DNA of 64,000 bases from Paratrimastix pyriformis (taxonomy: Eukaryota; Preaxostyla; Paratrimastigidae), in assembly GCA_027972325.1 (NCBI GenBank), contig JAPMOS010000038.1, positions 140,001-204,000 of the forward strand. The letters run 5' to 3'. Positions within the stretch are counted from its first letter, which is position 1, and each line of letters begins with the position of its first letter. The notes below the pieces were generated by a model that saw only the letters and a program-made list of their open reading frames with translations, did no database searches and was not told the origin of the DNA. Shown one piece after another: positions 12,901-26,642 of this stretch. Position numbers and translations under genes: made by a program.

Positions 12901-15900
12901 TGCAATTGGGGGGGGGGGGGGGGGGAGCAGACCTTGGCCACAATCACCTGGCAGAGCATGGCGCCGACGGTGAGACCCCGCAGGATGGCGATGACCATGA
13001 AGAGGGACCCCTCCAGGTAGGGCGAGTGCCCGTACCAGAGCCAATCGGGCAGGTAGAGGGACGCGAAGTAGAGCGCAATGATGAGCGCGCCCAATTGGTG
13101 GCGCCCGATGAACTGGAAGAGGTACTCCCAGTAGCGCTTGTCCATATCCCGGTCCGGGAAGCTGGTTGATGGGGAAAAGAGGCGGGTGAGTGGGTTGGAT
13201 GATGATTGGATGATGAATGGATGAATGGCTGATGATGAATGGATGCTGATAATTATGATGATGCTGATGACTGGATGCTGATGACTGGATGCTGATGACT
13301 GATGACTGATGACTGATGCTGATGATGCTGATGATGCTGATGAGATGGTCGGATGATCGGATGGTGGTGGTGGTGATGATGGTGATCGGATGATGACGAT
13401 TGGGTGCTGATGCTGCTGCCGTCTCTGCGCCGCTGGGCGGCATCACATCCAGACCTGAGCGAGCACGGGGCAAGCCGGGGCGCGGCCCTCTGGAAGGTCT
13501 GCTCGAGCTGGCTGCCCGCGTCCACCATCCCCGCGCTGGCCGTCTCCTGCGCGGAGGGCACAATCACCACACTGCTGTTGTCATCGTCGTCCTCGTCCTC
13601 GGGGCCGTCCGACACGACACCATCATCGACATTGGGCGGGCCGTCCGAGCTGCCGCCCAGCGAGGCAACATCGTCGAGCTCCGAGGGCGAACGCGAGGAG
13701 GACGGGTGGTGGTGATGGTGGTGGTGATGGTGGTGGTGGTGGTGATGCGAGGAGGACGAGGTGGTCGAGACGGAGTGTCGACGGCCGCCCTTTCGGCGCG
13801 AGCCGAACTTCCACAGCACCTGCGGGACGTTGCGTGGCTCGATGAGAGGCGCCGGGCTGCGAACGGAGGGTGGCGTGCGCGGGGTGGTTGGCGTGCGCGG
13901 GGCCCGCGGGGTCCCCGCCCGAACCACAGGCGTGGTGGGGTGCGGGGAGTGGACGGAGCGGGCCGAGCGGGGCGTGTTCGATGAGCCGCCGGACGAGGGC
14001 GGGGGCGCAGGAGTCGTCCCGCCCGTGTGCGGGGAGGGCGGGAGCACGGGGGCTGCCGTCCCGGCCTGCGGGGAGGTCGGCATCCAGCTGAAGGGCGCGG
14101 CGGTGGAGGGTGCCGGGGTGGTGGGGTTCGGGATGGCCGACTCGACATCCGGGCCAACGGGACCCCGCCATGTCTGGGGGCCGCCCGTGGCGGGGGTGCC
14201 CGAGGTTGCGGTTGCGGTGGCGGTTGCGGTGGCGGGTGGGAGCATGCTGGTTGGGGGTGCAGAGGACGAGGACGAGCTCAGGCCGGGGCCGATGGCGCTG
14301 GCGGGCAGGACGAGGCTGGGCGGGGGCTGGATCTGCAGCATCCGGCGCGCGTGCAGAGAGGCCGAGAAGGACGGGGTTGGTGTGAAGCTGATCCACTCCT
14401 GGGTGCAGGGCGGCGAGAGAACGAGCGCCTCGGGGGTCGTGGCCACGGGCGGGATCTCCCAGGCCTCCGACGGGGCCGGCGGGGTGATCGCCGGAGTGGG
14501 CAGACGGGTTGGGATGAGGGGCTCGTTAGAGGAGGACGGTGCCGGGGTGGAGCTGGGGCTGGGCATGGGCGACGGGGGCGAGGCGAGCGGGGCCGGGGTG
14601 GTCGCCGGGGTTGGGGATTCGCCCGGGGGCCGCCGGGGGCCGCTGTAGGGCGAGGGCGAGTCTGGCGGGGGGATGCTGTCGGGGTCGCCCCGTGGGGTCC
14701 GGAGCACCCGGTGGCGGGTGGAATGGCGCAGGAAGCGGGCCATGAGCTCCGACGGGTCGGTGAACTCGTGTGCGTGGTGTTCCATGATGCTGCGCAGCAC
14801 CTTGGCCACGGGCCCGGTCGGCACGGTGGGCATCGAGAAGATGGCGTGTTCGGGCAGACGGGGCGAGGGCGGGTTGGCGATGAGGGGCGGGCTGGGCGGC
14901 GGGGTCTTCCCCAACAGGTCCGCCCGGTGCCGCGGGATGGCAGCGGGCGGGGCGGGGAAGGGCGACGTGAGAGCGAGGGCGGTGGAGGGCGTGGTCGGGG
15001 CGGGCGGGGTGGTGGGCCCGACGGGCGGGGTGGTCGGCGGAGTATTGTTGCTGGACTTCTCATCGGCCCCGCCGGCGCGGGTTGGGTGGATGACCGTCTC
15101 AGCATCAGTTTCCGAGGCCGTGGTCGATGACCCAGCGTCCGTGGGGGCGGGCGGGACAAGCAGGGTCAAGGTGCGTGGGGCCGAGCGGACCCGGGCCAAG
15201 GTGGGCAGGGATGCCGAGGGCATGGGGGCCACGGGGAGCATGGGCGGCGACCCGGGGCGGACGGTCGAGGGGCCGGTGTCGAGGCCCGAGGAGGGCGACC
15301 GGCCCAACGACCGGTCGGAGGAGTGGATGGGCGAGCAGGGGATGGACAGCGTCCGATCGGAGCTGCTCGAGGATTTGACCGAGTGCGGCGAGCGGGGCGG
15401 CGAGCGCGGGGCCGGGACTGTCGGTGGGGTGCCGGCCCGGGCCGGCGATACGGGCCGCATGTCAGCGGAGAGGTTCAGCCGGGAGGCGCGGGGTGAGGGC
15501 GGGGGCATCTGAAGGTCGTCACCCCCCCGGGATCGCACGATGACCCGGGGTGAGTCGACCAGGTGCGAATCCCAGGGGGACCCACCGCCGTGCCGGTCAT
15601 GAGGCGAGAGGGGCGGGGGCATGACCTGGGCCTCCCAGACGGAGGTGTCCAACCCGTGGGCCCGGGGCGAGAGGATGGACGGGAGGCCCCGGGTGGCGAT
15701 GGGGTGGACCAGGCGGGGGGACGGCGGAGGCAGCAGCCCCGCCGCGGCCATGAATTGGCGGCCCGACAGGGCGGGAAGGGTGGCCGATGAGAACGGCGGT
15801 GCGCGCGGGGTGCCCACGGGCGAGATGGGCACGAGGGGCGGCGATGAAACGGCGGGAGGCGGCGAGGTCTGGAACATGGTCGGGCTGACACAGAGGGTGG

Positions 15901-18900
15901 GCTCCTCGGGGGTGGCCAGCTCGTAAGTGTGCAGCGGCGAGCCGAATGTGGGCAAGGGGGCAGTGGCCGCCGCAGGGCCCATCATCACCACCGGGAGGGT
16001 GACCGTGGGGAGCCCGTGGGTGGTGGGCCCGGCCCCGGGGGATGCGCTGCCTTCAGTCTTGGTCTTGGCCAGCTCGGCCGGGTTGCGGGCCCGGGCCCGG
16101 ACAATGCCCCAGAGCTCCTGGCGACGGCCCGGGGGCACCAAGGGGCTGTGGACGAGTGGGGCGGCGCGTGGGCTGCGAGGCAGCGTCTGGGAACCACCCG
16201 AACTGCCCGAGGCAGGCCCCGTGCGTGCGGCAAGGACACCGCTGGCGCTACTGGAGGAGGAGGACAGCGAGCCGCCCGTGAGCTGGTGGGTCAGCCGTCG
16301 AATGGGGCTGTCATCGTGTGCGGCGTCGGAGACCATGGTGACGGGCGGGTAGTTGAGCACGGGAGGCGGCGGGATGGGCGGGGAGATGGCGGCCCGGCGG
16401 CCCTGTGGGTAGAGCGGCGGCGGGGGCTGGTGGCCCAGCGGGTATGCGAAGGACATGTGCCTGGTCGGGGTACGTCGCCCCGGGGCGGCAGCGGCTATGA
16501 CCGGCGGCGGCACTGAGGGAATGTGGAGCATATCAATGGAGTGGTCGCTGTGGTCGTGGTGCAGATTGGACAGGTTGGGCAGGCTCGGCAGGGGGGCCGA
16601 CTGGAGATCCAGCGGGTCCACGCCCAGGATGGCGTCGGCTTGGGAGAGCAGCGTCCGGGCGGCGTCCAGTGCCCCAAGAGTGCGGCTCCCGCCCTCGGGG
16701 GAGGTCCGCTCGCCCTCCGGCATCGGAGCGGCGAGGGTTGCGGAGGAGGAGGCGATGTTTATGGTGGCCGCGCCGCCTGACTGGGTGGCGGTGGCGGTGG
16801 CGGTGGTCGGCCCATTGCCCAGCAGCAGGGCCCGGCCCACCGCAGTGTTATGTCGCTGGTTGGCCGAGGAGCGGAAGCGCAGGGAGACCTCGCGCAGGTG
16901 GGCCATCATGGTGGGCGAGGCCCCGGGGATGGAGGCCAGCGGGATTGCGGTCGAGAAGGTGCTCAGCTGGGGCGAGGAGGCCGCGAGTTCCAGCGGCGGG
17001 GGCGGCGGGGTGGGCAGGGGCATGGACGGTGATGCCGTTGTGGCGATTGCGGCCGTTGAGGCGGTGTGGCCCGGTGCCACCGGGGCGAGCGAGGGTGTGG
17101 AAGCGGACGGGACGACCCTGGAGGGCGAGTGCGGGGGCAGCGGCAGGGTCACGTCGGCCATGGGAATGGACTGCGAAGGGACGTCGAGCGAGGTGTTGTG
17201 CGGATCGCGGCGGTGTCGCGGCACCTGGCGGGCCGCCTTGGAGGAGAGGGGCGTGGGCGGGGTCAGCGAGGTGAACGTGGTGGCGGGCGTGTTCGGGGTA
17301 CTCATGGCCCCGCTCATCTTGGTGTCCGCGTTCAGCTGGGGCTGCTTGCGGTGGTGGCCGTGGTGGTGCCGATGGTGCCTGTGGTGCCGATGGTGGTGGT
17401 CGAGGTAGGGCGAGCACGGAGAGGTCTCAAGCTGGACGGAGTGTGGGGTCATGGGCGGGAGACCATGCGTCGCCACCGCCGCCTCAGTCGGGGCGGCCGC
17501 CACGACGGGGGTCCGTTTGTGGTGCTTGGGCCGATGGTGGGCCGACATGGAGACCGTGTGGGACTGGGACTGCGGCGACAGCAGCGAAGAGAGCGGCGAG
17601 TGGCCGGAGCGGGGCGTCAGCGGGAACTGGACGGACATGTTGCGTGAGTGGTGCGAGTGGTTGCCGCTGCGCGGGGTCTGCGGGACGGGTGGAGTGGGCG
17701 TGGTGGTGGTGGTGGTCGTGGCCGTGGTCGTGGTGGCCATCTCCGTGGGCAGGGGAACGGAAAGCGACTGCTGCTGCTGCTGGTCGTCCTTGTGGTGATG
17801 GTGGTGATGGTGGTGGTGATGGTGGTGGTGATGGTGGCGAGCATCAGGGTGCTCGTGATGCCGGTGGTGGCTATCCCCCGTGCGGGAGGCCTTCTTCTTC
17901 GAGGGTTTGGGCTTGAGCAGGGCGCCCGAGGAGCGTGACAGTCCCAGGCTGCGCAGCTGCACCAGTGAGCCGCTGGGCATGGGGGGCGACTTGGCGAAGA
18001 ACTCGGCCGAGACGAGGCGGCGCTGCTGGGGGGTGGGCAGTCCGATCGTCGAGCGGGCATCGCCCAGGGAACGCGGCGAGACGGGGGGCAGCAGAGGATT
18101 GGAGGCCCCAGGCGGGCTGGCCATGGGGACCATGGGGGCCGCAAACACGGGCAGGGTGCGGGTCTGAAGGGCCGACGGGACCCGGGTCAGGGAGGCCCCG
18201 CTGCCGTCGTGTTCCATCCGGCGCATCTCCTGCAGGATGGCCGGCACGGCCAGACTGGTGCCGAGCGAGCTGCCCGAGGGGTTCTTCTCCAACCCGCTGC
18301 CGTCGGCGGCGGCCTCCTTGTACGAGGGCGGCGGGGAGTGGCGCAGGGACTGCGGCCGGGGGTACATCCGCCCATCGGCGAGCGGGGGGCTGGGCAGCAC
18401 GGAGGCGTGGTCGCCCGGGGTGGGATGCGAGTTGACGGTGCTCCCAATGTGGAGCGGCAGCCCCAGGGGACTCCAGGCCCGCCGCAGGGGGCGCAGGGAG
18501 ATCATGGGCCGGTGGACGGTGCGGTCGGTCCGCAGGTGCAGGTGGCCGCGCCGGTGACGGGCCCCGTTCTCGAGAAGCTGCGAAGCGCGTGAGCGGGTCC
18601 GGGGCAGCTGGCCGGCCTGGGCACCCCCCGGGGGAGCGGGCAGGACCGGGGGCGGGGTGCTCCTGCGGGTCCCACGCACACGGAGGGGATGGCTGATGCC
18701 GATTTCGGAGTGGGTGCGGTGCAACCTGCGACGGGCGGGTCGGCCCGGCTGGCCGCCGCCTGGGCGGGAGGACGTGGTCGAGGAGGTGCGCGCCGTGGTG
18801 GGATCCGGGCCGGCAGTGGTCTCGATCGGCACAAGCTGGACCGTCATCCGACGGGGAGCACCGGCCGGCGGCAGCCCGGCGAACGTCCTGCCGGGTGAGG

Positions 18901-19556
18901 CGGCGACGGCGGTGGTGGTGGTGGTGATGATGGCGGCGGGGGCTGTGTTGGCCGAGCTGGGCGCAGCGAGGGACAGGGCCAGGGCCAGGGGCGGGCTGCC
19001 GGAGGAGCTGGGAGGCGGCGGGGTGGACGGGGGCGAGGGCATGGGCCCGAAGGAGGTCATCAGCGGCGAGGGCGCCAGGGAGGATGGCGACTGCATGGGC
19101 GGCGGGGTGTTGTTGAGCGCTGAGACGGAGTACCATCGCACCATGGCGGGGGGCAGCGAGTGTGTCTGTTCCACGGCGCGGACGGCCGGACTCAGGGGCG
19201 CCGTGGGCAGGGCGGGGAAGACAGTCTCATGGTGCTGAGGCCGTGGGACCCCGAGTTCCTCCGCTGACTGGGAGCCGCCCAGCGACCGGGCGGGCGAGGT
19301 GCTGTGGGGCTTCAGGGACGGGCTCTGGATGCGGCCGGCGGTGGTGGTGGGTGTGTGGGGCCGGGCGGCCCCGGCCATGGCGGGTGTCCCCGGGAGGAGC
19401 AGACTGCCCTGGGATCCGGGTGCAGTCGTGTGGGTCGTGTGGGTGGCCGTGGCCGAGAGGGGCGCGAAGGAGGACGTGTGTGTGTGTGTGGGGGTGGGAA
19501 CGATCAGGCAAATGTGTGAAGGAAGTCGGGAAAGCAATCCACAAAAACGAAGACCG

Positions 19557-19637
<81 letters not shown>

Positions 19638-19691
19638 TCATCATCATCCAGTCATCATCATCATCATCCAGTCATCATCATCATCATCCAG

Positions 19692-19779
<88 letters not shown>

Positions 19780-22700
19780 TTCATCATCCAATCATCATCA
19801 TCCAATCATCCAATCATCCAGTCATCATCATCATCATCCAGTCATCATCATCATCATCCAGTCATCATCATCATCATCCAGTCATCATCATCCCACACAG
19901 AAATCAACCATTCAGGAAGTCACGTGCAGAGGACTCCCGGAAGAGGCGACACAGCATCCCGGGAATGCCCACCCAAGTAGGTTTTCATCCATTGTGTGAT
20001 CATTCGAACAAAGATGCGCCGCCGCGGGGGGGCCGGACTTGAGCGGCGTGGGGCGTGGGGCGTGGGGCGTGGGGCGTGGGCGGCGTGGCAGTGCGTGCAG
20101 GCCAGACCTGTGGGGTGGCGGCCGTGTGTGGGCCCGAGAGTGCCTTCATGGACGAGGACCGCTCGGACGGGGTCTGATGTGAGGTCGGCTCACCCGTGGA
20201 CCCGTCCCGGCGCGAAGTCAACGAGAGCGGGGACAGCGGCATCGAACGCGCGGTGCGGACCAGGGCCGCACGGAGGTCGTTCGGGGTTAGCGTGCTCAGG
20301 GATGGATCCGACGGGATGCTGGTGGTATTTGTGGTCGTGGCCGTGGCCGTGGCCTCGACGCTGAGCGGCGGCAGGGATGTACACGACCGGGCCGCGAAGG
20401 AGTGCTGCGAGCTTGTCGGGGAGGCGTGGCTAGCCCGGAGATGGGCCCCCAGGGACGAGGCCGAGGTGGTGGCCCGGGGTGTGGAGGGCACGTCCGTACG
20501 CTGGGAGCGGCGAGTCTGGTCTGGGATGCTGTCCTTCGGGGTGGAGGGCTGGCTTCGGCACTGCGACCGGCGCGAGCTGGCGGTGTGGTGGCGGTGGCGC
20601 CGCGTGTGGTCCAGCAGGAAGTAGGGCGAGTGGGTGGTGGTGGAGGTGGAGGTGGAGACGGACGACCCGGAGATCCCGTCCGAGACGGAGGTCCCCGAGA
20701 TGTCACTTGGCGAGCAGCGGGTGAGCGCCCCGCCGCGCGGATGCCGAACCGCGGGCGGATAGCGCCGTGGGTGCAGCGTCTGCGAGCGGGCCGTCGCCGG
20801 GCCGCCGGCCACCCGGTGGTCGGTGGCAGCGGGGTGAACGAACGGGGTGAACGCGGAGGGCGAGGTGTTGGGGTTGGTGCGCTGGTTGCTCTTCCCCCGG
20901 TGGATGGCGGCGGACAGCCGATGGAGGCGGGTGACCAGGTCGAACACTGTGGCCACGGACATGGTCTTGTGCGGGCGGGTGGGCGGGCTGCCGTGGTGCG
21001 GGATTTGGATGGGCGGCGGCGGGACGCGCCGTGTCCGCATGGTGGGCAGAGGGGCCGTCGTGATCAGGGCCGACTGACGCACGGACGGGTTATGGGTCAT
21101 TCCCCCGTGGTGGCCCGAGCCGGCGCGCCCGTCCGTGGTGGTGGAGGTGGTGGTGGTGGTGACACTGATGGGGCTCTCGGAGCGCGGGTGCGCGGTGGCG
21201 GCAACGGGCGTCCGGAAACCGGCCGAGGAGAGCGGGGTCTCGGGGACCGGGGTGATCGGCACCTGGGTCCGTGCCCCCGGGATGCTGATGCTGAGCGAGG
21301 CAGGACGCCGGGTACGCGGGGGCCCAAAGACGCCTGTCCGCAAGTAGCGGGTGGCGAGAGGCAGCGGGGCGACCGGGGGATGGGCCGGGATGACGGTCTG
21401 GTCGGAGTGTGACTGCGACTGGGCCGAACTGAGGTTGGAGGACAGGGTGGGCAGGGACTCGGCAGGGTTCATGGGCAGCAGGGGCGGCATGTCAGTGAGC
21501 GTCGGCATCGAGGAGTCACACCCGCTGCTGCTGCTCGGCTCGGCCGGGGCAGGCGAGGGGGTTGGCAGCTGACTCTCCTGGGAGATCGCCGCACACACGG
21601 GTGACGGGGTGGTGTGCTGGTGGGGCGAGCGCGGGGTCAGCGTGGTGAGATACCCGATCTGGGACGGGGAGGGGACCGGGAAGGGCGAGGTGGGGGAGGG
21701 CGTGCTGGGCGCGAAGGGGGCGCAGGCGCCGCCGGGTGAGGTGGGGGTGAGGGTGGCCAGGCTCGGCGAGTGCCCGTGCCCGTTGGGGGTCAGGGTGGGC
21801 ATGCTGATCAGCGGGCAAGATGGGTTGGGCGAGAGGGTCCCGAGGATCGTGGCGTCTGGGGGCCGAGGGGCCACCGCCAATGTCGGCAGGTCGAACTGTT
21901 CCATGCTGTCCTGCAGGCTCGGGGCCACGGCCAGCGGAATGCTGGTGGCGATGGGCGGGGGCGTCAGGGTCGAGACCACGCCATGCAGCCGCTCGGCAGG
22001 CTCGAAGCCCAGCGACCCCCGGCTGGTGGACGCCGCGAGGGAGGCCACCGGGAGCAGGCTGTCCGTGGTCTGCTCGGCCTGCAAGTCCTCCTGCGGGCTA
22101 CTCTGGGTCTCCGAGGTCTCGCGGGGCCCCATAGACATCAGGAACGGGGCTGAGTTGGCCCGGCCCCGGGACCCGCTGGCGGCCTCCATCATGGGCGCGT
22201 GGCGGAGAACGTGGGCTGAGTGGGACCGCTCGGGGCGGCCCGACGGGGTCCCCGGGGCGGACAGGTCCCGGATCGTGGGCAGCCGATGCTCGGGCGAGAA
22301 GCGGCGCGCTTCGCGGGGCGAGACGGGCAGCCGGTGGACCCGATGGCCGAGGGGCGACAGGTGCCTGCCACCCGCCCGGCGGGCCGGCGATCCGGGAAAG
22401 GAAGGCGAGGAGCAGAAGGCGTTCTGCTCGGCCAGCGGGTCGTCCAATGGCATCTCCTCCGTGGTGGCCGAGCTGATGGAGGACACGGAGAAGCGGTCGC
22501 TCTCCTCGGGCCGGCCGCCCACGGAGCTGTCGTTGGTGGGCGGGGTGGCCCGCAGCCGGAACGGGGAGCCTTCCGGGTGCCCCGGGGGCGAGAGCGGCGC
22601 CACGGGCTCAACGTCCGATGGGGGTGCATCCACATCAGCATCAGCATCAGCATCGGCACCGGCAGCAGCACCAGCATCATCACGTGTGGTGGTGGTGGCG

Positions 22701-23939
22701 GACTCGGCCCCGCCCGAAGCGGTCGGGTCGGAGGGGGGTGCAGGGGCCAAGGCCGGGGGCTCGGGGGGGCTGGGAGACGAGAACTCCCCGAGGGGAACCA
22801 ACCCGGGCCGGGAGAGGGACACCTTGGGCAGAGGACCCAGCGACAGGGTCGGGGGCAGGGTGGTCTGACACAGCGGGATGGGCAGGCCGCTCTCGGGCGA
22901 GGACGAACTGTGGTACCCCCCTGTGGCGGAGGGGGCAGAGGTGGCGCCCCCATCGGAGACCGGCGAGGGCCGGGCGTCGCCGCTGGTCCCGTCGGCCTCT
23001 GAGGAGCTGCTCCGAGGGTACTGGATGCGGTGCCGCAGCGAACGCGACCGGCGCACGTGCCGGGGCCCCTCAGAAGTGGACACCCCCGAGGAGGCCACAT
23101 CCGAACGGGAGGTCGTGCTCTCCTCGTCCTCGTCATCGTCCACCTCCTCCTCCTCCATCTCATCCTCGGCAACGCCGTCCTCTGTGAACAGCCGCCGCCG
23201 CCGGCCCGGCCGCTGCTGCTGCTTGGCGGGCCGGCTGACTGCGTCGTCCTCGCTGCGGGACCCAGAGCCGGGCGGGTTGGTAGCGCTGGTGGTGGAGCAG
23301 ATGCTCGACCGGCGGCTCTCCGGGTAGTACGAGCCGGTCTCCGAGCCAACAAACGACCGGACGCGGCGCGGGGGTGGCGAGAAGAGGCGCGGGGGGCCCT
23401 CGTCCTCGTCCTCCGGGATGACATCGACAAAGTACCCACCGAGCTGCTTCGACAGGGCGCCCTCGGTCCGGGCCAGCGACCCCGAGAGCTGCTTGGGGGG
23501 CTGCTGGGGGGCCGCATCCAGGACAAACTGCGCGCGGGTGTCGGGTGAATAAGACTCCTCCAGATCCTGGTTGATCCCCACCGTCAGGCCCTCGGGGCCG
23601 TCCATCGTCGGCGGGTGCAACAGATGCTGCAGGGCGATGTAGGGGTCCACCCGAAAATCGGCATCGCTGATGACGTGGGCCAGGATCAGGGTGCCCTCCT
23701 CGTCACACAGCATCACCTCGGTGGGCGTCAGGACTAGGGGCGTCCCGTGGAAGACGGCCGCCGCGCGGGCGGTGCTCTCGTCGGCCGAATCTGCGGGCTG
23801 TTGGGAAAGGGAGAGAAGGGTGTGGTTCGGGTCAGGGAGTCAAATCTGCGGGCTGCTGAACAACAACAACAACATCAACAACAACGGCAACAGCAGCAAC
23901 AACAACGGCAACAACGGCAACGGCAACAACGGCAACGGC

Positions 23940-23977
<38 letters not shown>

Positions 23978-25096
23978 GAACAAGAACAACAACAACAAGA
24001 ACAACAAGAACAAGAACAACAACAACAACAAGAACAACAACAACGGCAACAACAGCAACAACAACAACAGCAAGAGACGAGCCCAGATTTCAGTTTTGTT
24101 TTTGTTTTTCCGACACGGGTGGGGGACCTCATCGTCATCATCGAACGGCGGCACTCAGAGATGGAGGATGAAATTGAATAGGAAGAGACCGCGCAGGGAC
24201 GGACCATCGGCATCTCGGGCGTCGCGGTAGCTGGCTGGCTACCGGGCGGGGGGAACAGGCTGGTCGCGGTGGTGAAGGGCGCCGATGGCCCGGCCGTGGC
24301 GGCCCGGCCCTGTTTGTCCTTGTCCTTCGCCTTCTCCCGGGCAGGCCGGCAGGCCCGTAGGGCATCGTAGAAGGAGGGCGTGTCGAAGGCGTTGCCCATC
24401 TCGACTCGCTCCGTCGTGAGCAAGTCTTGGATCTGTGCCACGTGATGACGGGGTGGTGGTGGTGGTGGTGGGGGGGCAGTGTCGACGCGTGAGATTACCC
24501 ATCACCGACTACGACTGGGGGGTGGGGGTGGGGGGGGGGGGGGGGTGGATACAGACCAGGGTGAACGTCTCGTGGGTGACGAGGACGCCCCCCTCGGGCG
24601 CGTTGTGTTCCATCATGAAGGTCCGGTTGACGGTGGCCCCCCAGACATCGTACCGGCGCCCCATGATGCCGCCCAGGACCGGGCCGCTGGCCACGCCCAC
24701 GCGGATCTTGAGCTGGGTCCCGTGGGCCTCGTTGAACTCGCGCACCTGACGAGATGAGCGGAGGCGGCATGGTCTCCATGAGCACCATCACCATCATCAT
24801 CCAGTCATCCAGGCACCGTCATCATCCAGCCCATCATCATCATCATCCAGCCATCATCCAGTCATCATCCACCACCCACCACCACCGCCACCAATCATCG
24901 TCGCCCAATCATTATCACCACCATCACCCGGCCATCACCCAATCATCACCACCATCGCTCACGAGCAAACCATCTCCCTGTGTGTGTCTGTGTCTGTGTC
25001 TGTGTGTCGTCAAGAAGGAACGAAGTAACGGGAAAACAAAAAACAGAGAGGTAGAAGAGACAGCACGAATGTCACTGCACCCGTGGGCGTCTGTGT

Positions 25097-25127
<31 letters not shown>

Positions 25128-26642
25128 GGTGATTCCGACCTGGTTATGGAGCTCCAGCCCCAGCAGGACCATGGCCAGGGCGTGGTGTGGATGTGGCCCC
25201 GGCAGGTTACCCGCCACCAAGTAGCCGTCGCCAATGGTCTTGATCTTCTCCAGTGAGAACCTGCCCCGATGGCGATGGGATGGTGATGGTGATTGTGATT
25301 GGGTGAGGATGGTCTTGATCTTCTCCAGTGAGAACCTGCCGCCCCCCGTGTGCCCATGGGGTTGATGATGATTGGGTGTCGATGACTATTGGGGCGAGGA
25401 TGATTGGGTGATGATGGCGCTGTGGTGGTGATGATGGCGATGTGGTGGCGATGATTGGGTGATGATGGCGATGATTGGGTGGTCGATGATCAGGAGGAGG
25501 GGGATGGCTCATGGGGGCGGCGTGGCCCTGATGGACGGGTGGTGGGCAGACCGCTGGGCGACCCCGTCGAAGCGGTTGAACAGGTCGCTCAGTAGCTCCA
25601 CCAGTTCCTAAGTCCGGGGAATGGAGGAGGAGGAGGGGGTGAGATCCACATTTTTGTCGCTCTCCCCCCAGTCCCATCCCCGGGGAGCCATCGTCAGACC
25701 TCCGGCTGCAAGGAGGACGAGAACGGGGTGAACTTGACAATGTCCGAGAACAGGATGGAAGCCCGTGAGAAGAGCTGCTCCGTCGCCATGCCCTTCTTGA
25801 GCCGCTCCAGGACCGCGGCCGGGACGAGCATCTTCAGGAGCCGCTCGGAGTACTCGGCCCGTTGGAGGTAGGTCAGGTTGCCGGCATACAGGCGGCGGGT
25901 ATACTCCCCCATGGAGGCAGCCGAGTGTACGATCCACACGTAGAAGCAGGTCATGGAGACAATCGCGTAGAGCAGGGTGAGGTAGTCCGGGGCGGTGGAA
26001 CAGAGGTGGACCGCGGTGACCGTCAGAAAGCCCAGGTAGGTGATGGTCGTCGCCATAAAAACTGCTGAAAACCGCACAAACTGTGGCGAGTGGCGTGGCG
26101 GGAGGGAAAAGGAGTCGGGTCACCGTCCGGGTGCGATGAGGTGGTGCGACGACACAAACCTTGAAAACCCCTGATAGAATCATGGGGAACAGGAGCGCGT
26201 ACCAGCCCAAACTTGGCGGGGGTTCAAAGTAGTACACGAGGCACTCGATAATAGAAAGGGCAGTGAAGGAGGCGAATGTTGCATGTTCTGGTGATTTGGC
26301 GGCGAATGGTGAATAAACTCGAATAAAGAGGAACAAACCTCGAAAGGCGGGTGAAGTGAGAAAAGAACGGAAGAAGGTCGCGATAAAGAGCGCGAAAAGG
26401 GAAAGAAAAGCAATAATACGGAAGATCGTCAAAATGGTAAAGCCGCTGTGGATATAATCCACAATGAACGTGATCAATAGTGATATTGCAACAGCTGTGA
26501 TGGCAGCCCGATGGTAAACCAGGTCCGTGAGGGCGGAGTAGTAAAATCGTACGTATTGTGCTTCAATCGCGCGATTTGGAAACCATAAGAAAATTCTTGT
26601 TCGAATAAATTCCCACAGTGCACAGTTAGGGCACCGGGGCAT
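9971..26642 (-). CDS. Tandem transmembrane adenylyl cyclase with a giant linker
   Basis: Fifteen exons join in phase: 26160-26642, 25700-26080, 25552-25607, 25140-25260, 24557-24745, 24205-24432, 20108-23797, 13455-19408, 12933-13161, 12333-12613, 11679-11880, 11448-11523, 10991-11172, 10555-10656, 9971-10225 (about 4,142 aa). Residues 1-240 hold six membrane segments. C1 follows, with metal-binding Asp in [10 protein letters not shown] and IKTIGDGY but no catalytic Arg after TVN. Residues about 411-3700 are Pro/Ser/Thr-rich linker. A second membrane block (3701-3870) precedes C2, which lacks both metal Asp ([15 protein letters not shown]) but keeps the adenine-specifying Lys and Asp and the Asn/Arg pair ([14 protein letters not shown]). 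That is the pseudo-heterodimer pattern of animal transmembrane cyclases, making cAMP from ATP at the membrane. The first ATG is uncertain; an open frame extends upstream to about 26928. Confidence 0.8.
12113..12222. repeat. (GATGCT)n microsatellite
   Basis: About 18 perfect copies of the hexamer GATGCT lie in the intron between cyclase exons 12333-12613 and 11679-11880. A frame through it reads alternating Ser-Ala or Ser-Ile and is not part of the spliced protein. Confidence 0.9.
19558..19895. repeat. (ATC)n microsatellite between the two giant cyclase exons
   Basis: ATC triplets with CCAGTC interruptions fill most of the 699-base intron 19409-20107 that separates the 3.7-kb and 6.0-kb linker exons. 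The long methionine or serine/histidine frames across this tract are repeat artefacts. Confidence 0.9.
23858..24074. repeat. (AAC)n / (CAACGG)n microsatellite
   Basis: AAC-rich triplets with CGG, AAG and AGC variants lie in the intron 23798-24204 of the adenylyl cyclase gene. On the + strand they read as poly-Asn or poly-Gln. Confidence 0.85.
25016..25088. repeat. Dispersed intron repeat R4, copy 2
   Basis: Nearly identical to 1507-1581. It lies in the cyclase intron 24746-25139 and is followed by a TG run and a G-tract on the + strand (a C-tract in the sense of the gene). Confidence 0.85.

Noticed and set aside
19558-19895. Poly-Ser, poly-His and poly-Met frames
   Set aside because: Products of the ATC triplet repeat in a cyclase intron.
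13400-19980. Many long plus-strand frames of 80-370 codons
   Set aside because: They are antisense shadows of the 6-kb and 3.7-kb cyclase linker exons. GC-rich Pro/Ser/Thr codons leave few stops on the other strand, and none shows a known motif.
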